The notes under the pieces: generated by a model
Databases searched by the model: none
The model's input: only the letters and a program-made list of their open reading frames with translations
Told to the model about the DNA's origin: nothing
Assembly: GCF_022682495.2 (NCBI RefSeq)
Contig: NC_071394.1
Location: forward strand, 31,530,470-31,594,469
Source: Desmodus rotundus
Lineage: Eukaryota; Chordata; Mammalia; Chiroptera; Phyllostomidae
Length of the DNA stretch: 64,000 bases
Direction of reading: 5' to 3'
Position numbers and translations under genes: made by a program
Shown: positions 56,195 to 64,000 of the stretch, one piece after another
Position numbering within the stretch: the first letter of the stretch is position 1
Layout of the letters: each line of letters opens with the position of its first letter

Positions 56195-56375
56195 TAAGAC
56201 TGCGGCCCCGGACAGCACAGCTCTAGTACCTTCTGGCTCTATGGCTTTGGGCAAGTTATTTCACCTCACTCCTCAACACCTTCACCCATGAAACATGGGT
56301 AAGTGCAGTGATGATGAGAATTAACTGAGATAAGGCAGGCACACAATTCAGTAAACATTTTGCTGTTTTGAGTTC
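56195..56375 (+). repeat. MIR SINE
   Basis: 'ctctatggctttgggcaagt', 'tatttcacctcactcctcaa' and 'gatgagaattaactgagata' match the MIR core. Confidence 0.75.
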
Positions 56376-57305
56376 TGTCTCCGAGCCGTACTCTCCTTCA
56401 TGTTAGCTAGAACCCAAGGAAGCCTGGAAATGCTGGCAAAGAATATGAAGAGAATAATGCGTCAATCAAGAAACTACAATATTCTGCCAATTTTTCCTCT
56501 TAAGAACTTGTCACTTGTCCAAATGCCCTGATTCCACCTCCCCCCCGCCCCCTTTGATACCCTCAGATGGTCCCAGTGAGCTGGAATCCTGGACAAGGTA
56601 GCTGGGACTCTGCTGGATAAGATTTGGCTCTCAAATATGCTTTGGCTCACAGCCAGGTGTGACTGTGATTTTTGTCTAAATACTCACTCAAACTTAACTG
56701 TTATTCAGTTGAAACTTTCCCTAAGTAGTTGTTTTCTCATCTGGCTTCTTGTGGGACAGAAAATTTAAGAAGAAAGACTCTTTTATTCAAATGCAATATG
56801 GCTGTACTCACCCAGTCAATACTGGGCTGAATGCTCCCTTCCTCCCCAATCTTTATAGAGTTTGTTTTCATTGTGTTCCTCACAAACACCAATGAAGAGT
56901 AGTTCATAGCAATTGTTGCCTAGGCATAGAATTCGATTCTTGTTAGTGTGAAGAATTGGGCTTTTGTCAATGGACAAAAGTAGAATTGAGAGGCTATATG
57001 GTATGCTTATAAACTGATTTATTCTTAATTTTTACCCACATAATGTTTCTTTTGAGACCAGTTGGCAGAGTAGGAGGCTCAACATGGAAAAAGCATGGAT
57101 ACTTCTGAAATGCAGTTAATTCACAAATTACTTTACCTGTGTTTTAGCATGGAGTCAGCAATATGCTCTTTGGTGATTTCTCTTTCTCTCCTCTCAACTT
57201 CCCCCTTCCCCTTCTTTCCCCACATCTGTTGCCATCCCTTCCTGGCTAAGCCTAGAAGGAAAGCTTGATCAAAGTGAAAGGCACCATCCAGGAAAATATG
57301 ATACC
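56376..57305. other. Intergenic sequence, nothing recognised
   Basis: No gene or known repeat recognised. Confidence 0.35.
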
Positions 57306-57309
57306 CATG

Positions 57310-57420
57310 TTCTAGTTCCAGCTCTGCCATCTACTAACTCAGTGGTAGTCATTCCCCTGGGCCTCAGCTTCCTTATGTATAACATAAGCAAGAGGTTGGG
57401 GTCAGGGCACCTGGAACTAA
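57310..57420 (+). repeat. MIR fragment
   Basis: 'ccagctctgccatctactaa' followed by 'ctgggcctcagcttccttat' matches the MIR core. Short. Confidence 0.6.
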
Positions 57421-57734
57421 AGGAACTCTAAGTCTGTGGATTCCACCTTTGCCGGCGTAGGGCCTGGTAGGTCTCAGCAGCTGTAACTTGGATAATCCCC
57501 GAAGCAGGTAATTGTCTGCAGGATACTAAAATGGACTGTACTCACAGCAGTCTGGCCACACTCAAATAGATGCTGGTGCCTTTGGCTGCTTTTCAGAGCT
57601 ACCAGCCAACACAGAGATGAAGCTGGCTGGAAAAGAGGATGGAAGTGTTGGAAAGGCCAGTGTCTTCTCCAAACACAGCATCTGGGGGATACCCATGTCT
57701 CCAGAAGGAAGTCACTGAAATCCTTCAGCTGGTG

Positions 57735-57970
57735 GTGCAGTGCAAACAGGCACACCAGGTTTTGAATCTTGACTCTTGCCACTTATACAAGCTGTGTGAC
57801 CTTGGGCAAGCTCTCTGGCCAAGTGTCATTTTTCTCCTCTGCAGAATGGGGGTAGCAATATATCCATCTTGCAAACTGTGTAAGGATTGAGGTACTGCAG
57901 AGGCCTAACAGTACTTATTGATAACAGGTACTCAGAGGTACTTAGCAAATGATAGTTGTAGTAGTTGTTA
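57735..57970 (+). repeat. MIR SINE
   Basis: 'agctgtgtgaccttgggcaa', 'tttctcctctgcagaatggg' and 'ctcagaggtacttagcaaat' match MIR in order, well preserved. Confidence 0.85.
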
Positions 57971-58735
57971 CTATTATCCTGTGCCCTTTACACATAGGGA
58001 CTCTTGGTGGACAGTGGGCCCCAGTGTCTAGCTCAGGGATCCTCCCCTAGGCTGCTGAGAGGTACGGACTGGCTCCATGCCCAGGCCCAAGCTCCTGGCA
58101 CAGAGACGTTACTGATTTGAATGCTGATTATATTCTCTGCTTGACGAGGCTCAGCATCCTGGGCCAGACCAGGAGGGCTGACATTTAGCACAATCTGGTG
58201 GAGCCTAAAGAAGTTATTTTTCAAAAGTGCCCCTTTCAGGAAGGTCTTGTCATCATTCTTCACTTCTCTCTGGTTCGTTCTCTCTGGATCCCTGTCAGAA
58301 AAGGGCAACAAAAAAGTAGTGCAGGGCTCCCCTCCCTCCCCCTTTCGTTGAGAAAGTGACAGGGGCTGGCTCAGGCAGTTTTCTTTGCAGAAGATGCGGC
58401 TCACTCACTCCGGGCCACTCAAGGTGGCTGCAGCCCCATTCTGGAAGCTGACATGTCCACGACCCTGGCTGATCCCTGTTTTCTTTTTCTTTTTCTTTTC
58501 TTTTTTTGTTGTTGTTACTTGTTTGTCTGTTTGTTTTTGGCAAAGCCGGGCTCACAGCTGAAACCTGACTTTTCCTCCATCCTTTTCCGAGCAGTTCGCA
58601 AGGGCTTAGCCGGTAAGCTCGGTGAAGTGGCACTTAACTTGGTGTATTTTTCCATCTCCCTGCATCCACTAGGTAAAATAAAATAAAACAAAATAAACTG
58701 CCAGTCGGGGATTGCATTGTTATTTTTCAAAAGGG
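57971..58735. other. GEM upstream flank with pyrimidine tract
   Basis: No coding exon is seen. A T/C-rich stretch lies at 58,481-58,540 and an A-rich stretch at 58,675-58,700. The region may hold distal promoter elements, but I see none I can name. Confidence 0.4.
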
Positions 58736-58739
58736 GCTA

Positions 58740-58885
58740 GGAGTCACATGACTGCGAGTAACTGATTTAGCGAAGCGGCTGCAACTTGGAGTTTGCTGCA
58801 GAGCCGCCCCTCCCGCCTGGGGCGCTGACGTCACGGAAAAGCCCCGCGCGGGCTATAAACGCGGAGCGTCGCGGCTGCGGGCCGA
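58740..58885 (+). promoter_or_regulatory. GEM: GEM core promoter
   Basis: In order: a palindromic E-box 'agtcacatgact' (58,742-58,753) of the USF/MITF type; a GC-rich Sp1-like box 'ccgcccctcccgcc' (58,804-58,817); a full consensus cAMP-response element TGACGTCA (58,826-58,833); and a TATA box 'ctataaa' (58,853-58,859). The CRE sits only 19 bases from the TATA box. Transcription should start near 58,885 (inferred from TATA spacing). GEM is known as a rapidly inducible gene, and this compact CRE/TATA layout fits signal-driven induction. The surroundings (about 58,800-59,040) are CpG-rich. Confidence 0.8.
58826..58833 (+). promoter_or_regulatory. Consensus CRE (TGACGTCA)
   Basis: A perfect palindromic CREB/ATF site 19 bases upstream of the TATA box of GEM. 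Confidence 0.85.
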
Positions 58886-58992
58886 AGCCCACGGCGTCTC
58901 CGCGAGAGTACCCCGCATTCTGCGGCCCTTGATCGTGGGGAGCACTCGCGCGTGGACGCACAGATACGCTGATGCCCACCTGGCCGATCCAG
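58885..58992 (+). other. GEM: GEM exon 1 (5'UTR, possible short coding tail)
   Basis: The exon runs from the inferred start near 58,885 to a strong donor: exon ends 'gatccag' at 58,992 and the intron starts 'gtaagg'. It is usually regarded as 5'UTR. However, an ATG at 58,972 opens seven codons to the exon end and continues in frame through exon 2 to the normal start (see findings). The nearest upstream stop in that frame is TGA at 58,930-58,932. Confidence 0.75.
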
Positions 58993-60157
58993 GTAAGGGT
59001 CACTTCTGGAGGGGCCCTCTCGCCGCCGCCGCGAGGGAGTGATTGGGGAGGGTGTGGGCGTTCCCAGCCCCAAAACTTTCTAAGTTGAGTATAGAGCCCC
59101 TGGAACGTGCCGTCGGCTCTGGTTTTTCCGGGCAGAGGCAGACTTTAAGGTGCAAAGGAAGCCATTTGTTATCAGCAGGTTCTTCAGTTCAATTCTGTAG
59201 GAGGGTCACCTCCTCCTAGAGGGGAGCCGTCAGTGATACTCTGTGCCTTTGTTGTTTAGATAAAAGTGTGCCAACTGAGGCGCTGCTTGTAAGATTAAGA
59301 AACCGGGCTGGCCATGCTGGCTAGGGGCTGACATGTTGGGGTGTGGAGGTTGGGGTGCGAGGGGGAGTGTCTGTGCTCTTCTTTCGTGAGGGGGTCTGGC
59401 TGATTACAATGAGAATGCTTCTGCTGTATCTCCAGTGGCCTGGCAGAACAGACCTCTGTGCTAGGGGAGGGAGTCTTGCAACGGGAAAGCTGTTGTTGCC
59501 AAGTTGTCGAATGTCATTTAGGAGAGTCTTTGGCCTTCTGGTTTGCTGCAAAGGTGGAAGTCTGAGTTGAATTAAGGAACTGTGGGAGAGGATGTGGTGT
59601 GATGAGAGGGAAGCATTTTCTCTGCAAATTCGATAGGTCTGAATGGGAGCAGGTCATTTCCCTGCCAGAATGACAAGGCTTGAGGCTGGGATTTTTATAA
59701 TGTGGTATCTGTGGGCAAGAGGGCAGAGCTGAGGCATAAACCTCAAACAAATTCTTTATCGCTCCCAAATAATAGCTTATTCAGGCAGCTGGAGAGTATT
59801 ATGGCAACTTGACTAAACATGGAAGTTCCAATAAGTGCTTGTCCAGTCCAGCCAGGGAGAGTGATGTCATTGCCACGTGTTTCCCACCAAGGCACAAAAG
59901 CCTGCTGGACGCTGGTGCAATTAAGAGCCATGTTTAGACAAGAGCAGCTAACCTGGCCCACTGGTTCCCAGCTGCATTAGCTCGTGGGTTTTCAGGCCGT
60001 TCCTGGAGGCTGTGGTTCCTTCTTGCTGCCTCTGTGTCCGCTCTGAGTGGGGGTCCCAAGGCTTCCTTGAGGATGGAGGAAGCTCCAGGGCAGTGGATGA
60101 TGCTAACGGTACTTTTTCTTCTTGCAAATGACAATCCGCTCAAGGAGCTAATTACTA

Positions 60158-60192
<35 letters not shown>

Positions 60193-60364
60193 AGTTGAAC
60201 GCCTGTTGGATTTGGGGACTGTTTCACTGGTGTTCCTTATGTTAGGGCTACTTGGATCTCACTCCATTTAAAAGAATGTCATTGATTGCTGAGTGTATGT
60301 TTGAGACCCCCGAGCTCTTGCTCATGCTTACTACTGCTAACATTTTGGCCACTTCGCTCTCCAG
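58993..60364 (+). other. GEM: GEM intron 1
   Basis: A 1,372-base intron with donor 'gtaagg' and acceptor 'cgctctccag'. A branch-point candidate 'tgctaac' lies at 60,335-60,341, its A about 25 bases from the acceptor. It contains a TG microsatellite at 60,162-60,190. No other gene or repeat was recognised inside. Confidence 0.8.
60162..60190 (+). repeat. TG microsatellite in GEM intron 1
   Basis: About 14 uninterrupted TG units, likely polymorphic. Confidence 0.9.
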
Positions 60365-60704
60365 GACCCAACAATGACTCTGAATAATGTCACCATGCGC
60401 CAGGGCACTGTGGGCATGCAGCCACAGCAGCAGCGCTGGAGCATCCCAGCGGATGGCAGGCATCTGATGGTCCAGAAAGAGTCCTACCAGTACAGCCAGT
60501 GCAGCCATCACCCTGCTGCCCCTGAGGACCACTGCCGCCGGAGCTGGTCCTCTGACTCCACGGACTCAGTCATCTCCTCTGAGTCAGGGAACACCTACTA
60601 CCGGGTGGTGCTCATAGGGGAGCAGGGGGTGGGCAAGTCCACTCTGGCTAACATCTTTGCAGGCGTGCATGACAGCATGGACAGCGACTGCGAGGTGCTG
60701 GGAG
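60365..60704 (+). CDS. GEM: GEM, first main coding exon (partial gene): RGK-family small GTPase
   Basis: The coding part starts at ATG 60,374 (A at -3) and gives 110 complete codons plus one base, ending at a donor 'gag|gtaggt' (phase 1). The product is a Ras-related RGK GTPase that binds the beta subunit of voltage-gated calcium channels to lower channel surface activity, and also dampens Rho-kinase signalling, at the membrane and cytoskeleton. The start 'MTLNNVTMRQGTVGMQ' is characteristic of GEM. S23 in 'RWSIPADG' is the known 14-3-3 docking serine. A serine-rich stretch lies at 57-71. The G domain begins with 'YYRVVLIGEQGVGKST'; the P-loop GEQGVGKS is at 82-89 with K88 and S89. The exon ends at 'DSDCEVLG'. 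The remaining G domain and the calmodulin-binding tail lie outside the window. A few residues around 36-49 look species-specific. Confidence 0.95.
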
Positions 60705-62121
60705 GTAGGTGGCTCAGCCCCAGCAGGCTTCTGTCCGTTAGCAGTGGTCCAGGCACAAAGAGCAAGTGGGCGGGTCATTTATCCGCAGAGCTGAGAACTG
60801 AGATTATGCATTTTCTGCGATTATGCTCCCTTGGTGGTGGCCAGGGAGCTAAGTCCCCAGAAAAGCCCTGGCACAGGCCCATGGGACAATAAAATAAAAA
60901 TGCTTATAGCTAAAACTCTGGGCCGGAAGGGGAATTTCTTAGATTCCAGCTCTAAAGGAACTGGGGGCTCTGATTAAAGAGGGCAGAGCTTGTGGGTCAG
61001 GCCCCCACCTCTGGCTTTTGCCAACTCTGCCCTGGACCTTTCAAGAGATCAGTGTAGACGTAGCTTTTTCTCATGGTTATTCCTAAAACCAAACTGAAAA
61101 GTGAATGTATCAGTTCATTTCCACCAATGTTAGGGGTTTTTGAGGGTGTAGGAGAGTTTTTAGTCTGTATTTGAAATAGTACAATATTTTAAAAAGTTTT
61201 TTGAATGATAACAATAATGATCCATATGTTTGTATAGAGTTTTACAGTTTTTCAAGACAATTTTCCCTGTACAATCTCATTTAAAATATTTACTATTTAA
61301 GCCCCGTCTACTTCCAGAACTGATTTGCAGTGACATAGTGTCCAAAGTGTGCGTATGCCTCAAATATGTGTAATGCGTAGCACTGTGTTCTGGGAAGTGA
61401 TGTGAAGATCCTGTCAGTGGTATTCATACCGTGTCTTTCAGCCATGGCTTCCATCCTAGCATACAGGACCAGGGTGGTTGTATGTCCCTACTCACATACA
61501 TGACCAGGGTGGTTGCAGAACATCCCTATTCACAGCTGTAGGAAAGAAGAAAGAACCTTCCAGTGCTTGCCCAGATGACATGGTCCATCTGTACTCTCAG
61601 TTGTGACTCACCGCTGAATCACCAAGCTCTGCCCTGTACTTGTTGCATAGGAATCTTGCTCCATCCTTCGTACTGTCTCCACACTTCCACTAACTGTTTA
61701 TTATTCTTGACTGTCTCCAGTGTCAGGGAATTCACTGTTTCATAAGGCAAGCTCCTGAATTGGCCTATAAATGATGACTCATTAGAACATTGATTTCTTA
61801 TGCTGGAATCTCAGGAACTATAGCTAAACAAGATCAAGGGAGTGATGGGTCAGTACTGTACACTTGCTTTGCTTTCTGTGTGAAGGCCGGCGGATGACTG
61901 TGGCCGTAGGAGAGGGGGTGTAATAACATCTCGAGTGCACATGTGCACTGGGACAGGCACTTGGTTTGGGTGTCCTGTATTTGCTGCTGTTGATTTTGGC
62001 CCTCACAGGATTTTGTACTCATGTGAGTCAACCATGTCTCTGGGATACCAAGTGGGTTAGCTGGGATTAGAACCTGGGGTTTTATCAGCTTAGTTTGGTG
62101 TTGTTCTCATTCTGCCATTGA

Positions 62122-62350
62122 CGGGGAACCTATGTGCTAGGCCCTGTGCTAAGTACTTCCCATAAGTATTTTTGATAATGTTTATAAAATTGAACCAATT
62201 GCTACTTATTATCCCTGTTTTACATGTGAAGAAATGGAAGCTTAGGAGGTCAGGTGACCTACCCAGGGTGAAAAAGCTAGTCCATGGTATAGCCAGGACT
62301 CAAACCTAGTTGTTGACCCCAAATCTTATGTCCTGTCACTGTTCCCTGCA
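62122..62350 (-). repeat. MIR SINE in GEM intron 2
   Basis: 'acctatgtgctaggccctgt', 'atccctgttttacatgtgaa' and 'atagccaggactcaaaccta' are the complement of MIR, well preserved. Confidence 0.85.
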
Positions 62351-62841
62351 GCTCTTGGATTAAGCGTCCACATGCTATTAAGCATGACAGCATTTTGGGC
62401 TGGGATTGGCCACATGCCTGGCTCTGTCTGAGTCTGTGGTCCCTGGTGATGACTAAGGTACAACCTACCCTCTTAGGAAGCCACTAAATGTCAGTGGCTA
62501 TAATTCAGAGCAGGGTGAAATTCATGAATACTTTAAGAAGTAACAATTAAGTGCTTTGGAGTTAACATAAGGAAGAGAGTAATAGAAAGTTTTTGTTTTT
62601 GTTTTTTTAAGAGGGAGAAATTGTAAAAGTTAGTGGATAGCAGACTTTCAGAAATGTCTGTTGGTTAGAGTGGAATGGTACTTTTGTGGAGGGTACTGTT
62701 CCCGTAGGCATCATAGAGGGTTAAGAAGACCAACTCATTCCTGGACTTTGGAAGGCAGGTTTCTGTTTGGGAAACCTCTTTGTTTCATGGAGGGAGAAGA
62801 GGGCAGACTCCTTTCTATATCTCTTCAAGTAGAGAATCTTT

Positions 62842-63061
62842 TTTCCCCCTTTTTATTGTGGTGACAGTGGTTAAGAAAATTATACAGGTTTCATGTGCAC
62901 AATTCCACAACACATCATCTGTACACTGTACTGTGTGTTCACCACCCCAAGTCAAGTCTCCATCCATCGTCAATTATTCCCCCATACTCTCTTCTGCCTC
63001 CTCCCACTCCCTGCCCTCTGGCAAACACCACAATGTTGTACAAGTTCAGGCACTTTTTTCC
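62842..63061 (-). mobile_element. Short L1 3' end with target duplication in GEM intron 2
   Basis: The complement of an L1 3'UTR ('ttattgtggtgacagtggtt', 'gcacaattccacaacacatc', 'ccctctggcaaacaccacaa'). It is flanked by 'aagtagagaatcttt' (62,827-62,841) and 'aaatagagaatcttt' (63,062-63,076), a 15-bp duplication with one mismatch. Confidence 0.8.
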
Positions 63062-63361
63062 AAATAGAGAATCTTTGACAATGAGAAGCTTCTAGGTGAC
63101 CTATCTAGTGTGTCCTCCTATTTGAATAACTTAATTTATACTGTATAGGGTTGCATCCCTTATTTGTAGATGGCTGTTGGAATCACTAGTTGGCTTTATG
63201 TTTCCCAAGGGGAGGATTTTGCAAGGCACACCCTACACTGTTCTTTTTTTCAGCATTAACCTTAAGAAAAAATCTACACAATACTCTCATCACTATTCTT
63301 CCTAATAAAGATGGATGTTGTACAGATATATTGCAATAATCTTATGACTGTGTACACATTT

Positions 63362-63430
63362 AATGCCATTCATTTATTTATTCATTCATTCATTTCTGAA
63401 CAGTTACTGAACAGATACATGGACTTGGTG
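63362..63430 (-). repeat. L2 3' tip
   Basis: 'cattcatttatttattcatt' and 'cagttactgaacagatacat' are the complement of an L2 tail. Short. Confidence 0.4.
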
Positions 63431-63714
63431 AAGCACTGTGGGACACGTAGGGTCGTGGGGCTTCTTCCCCAATGCTGCTTCCAGTTTGTGCAGTGGAGAT
63501 CAGATACGTGCCAACTGTAACTCAGGATAGAGTGTGATAAGTGTCTTGAAAGAGATACAAGGACAGTGCTGTGGGAATTCAGAGGAGAAAAGATTACTTC
63601 TGGCTATGGGAATCAGAAAAGGGTTCACAGAAGAGGTGGTGTCTAAAAACAACTAGGATGTGGAAGTTTTCAGGTAGGCGAGGAGGCACGGCATACGCAC
63701 ACAGGAAGTACCCC

Positions 63715-63935
63715 AGTGAGCACTGGACTCATAGTCTGCTGATGTGGGCTTCGATCCCAGCTTCCACAGTGAATTAGCCGGGTGCTCTTTGGACGAGATA
63801 TGATCCTCAAGCTTCCTCATTAGTAAAATAGGGACAATACCTACTTCATAGGTACTAAGAGGATTAAAGGAGATAACATCTTAAGCATGTAGCATAGTGC
63901 CTGGCACATAGCAAGTATGAAATGAACATTAGAGC
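63715..63935 (+). repeat. MIR SINE in GEM intron 2
   Basis: 'gcttcgatcccagcttccac', 'agcttcctcattagtaaaat' and 'tagtgcctggcacatagcaa' match MIR in order. Confidence 0.85.
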
Positions 63936-64000
63936 TGATTCTGAACCTACCATTTCCTCTCCCTGGGCCCATCTCCCAAAACTGGCACTGGTTGCTTGTA

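Larger units (their letters stand above)
60705..64000 (+). other. GEM: GEM intron 2 (start; runs off the window)
   Basis: Intron starting 'gtaggt' at 60,705. No further GEM exon (no continuation of the G domain in any + frame) is seen up to 64,000. It contains MIR, L1 and L2 fragments listed separately. 60,900-62,120 and 62,350-62,840 hold nothing else I recognise. Confidence 0.7.

Noticed and set aside
60705..60892. Read-through of the GEM frame to 60,892 (172 codons)
   Set aside because: The frame continues past the donor at 60,705 into intron with unrelated residues; the known GEM G domain does not continue there, so the exon ends at 60,704.

Overview
The window is mammalian, and most likely from an echolocating (non-fruit) bat. 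The evidence is gene structure (introns with GT/AG splice sites, a CpG-rich TATA promoter) plus repeat content. There are seven copies of a tRNA-derived SINE whose head reads like 'gccctgaccagtgt-gctcagttggttgggc' and whose body is a CT-rich tract ending in an A-rich tail, which is the VES family of bats. They sit among abundant L1, L2, MIR and old DNA transposons. The bat call is my inference from repeat signatures; species cannot be named.

Only one host protein gene is visible: the 5' end of GEM, an RGK-family small GTPase, on the + strand at the right end. Its promoter (about 58,740-58,885; Sp1-like box, consensus CRE, TATA box), non-coding or mostly non-coding exon 1 (to 58,992), intron 1 (58,993-60,364) and first main coding exon (60,365-60,704, 110 codons plus one base) are all inside. 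The remaining exons lie beyond the window. The 58 kb to the left looks intergenic, matching the long gap 5' of GEM in other mammals (inference from known human gene order).

The most remarkable resident is a full-length L1 on the minus strand at about 34,710-41,526. It is flanked by a perfect 18-bp target-site duplication, has an intact 310-aa ORF1 and an intact 1273-aa ORF2 with every catalytic residue I could check, a CpG-rich 5'UTR with a YY1-type box next to its 5' end, and a G-rich 3'UTR with a poly(A) signal. It looks young and possibly competent.

Other L1 copies are older and damaged. An ORF1-only 'half-L1' (about 1,403-4,020, minus) has lost almost all of ORF2. A second copy (25,897-28,720, minus) lost the middle of ORF2 and carries two VES SINEs. 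A 5'-truncated + strand L1 (28,721-31,806) carries a VES SINE and a hAT element. A twin-primed, 5'-inverted L1 lies at 44,391-45,034. Several short L1 3' ends are also present, two with recognisable target duplications.

DNA transposons include a pogo/Tigger MITE (4,973-5,296) and a Tigger2-like element (14,312-15,166) that contains both a small Tigger1-like element and an L1 fragment. Endogenous retrovirus traces are solo LTRs only; the best (55,207-55,884) has a 4-bp AATT duplication. The rest is MIR and L2 debris and sequence in which I recognise nothing. No structural RNA gene, CRISPR array or unknown multigene system was found.
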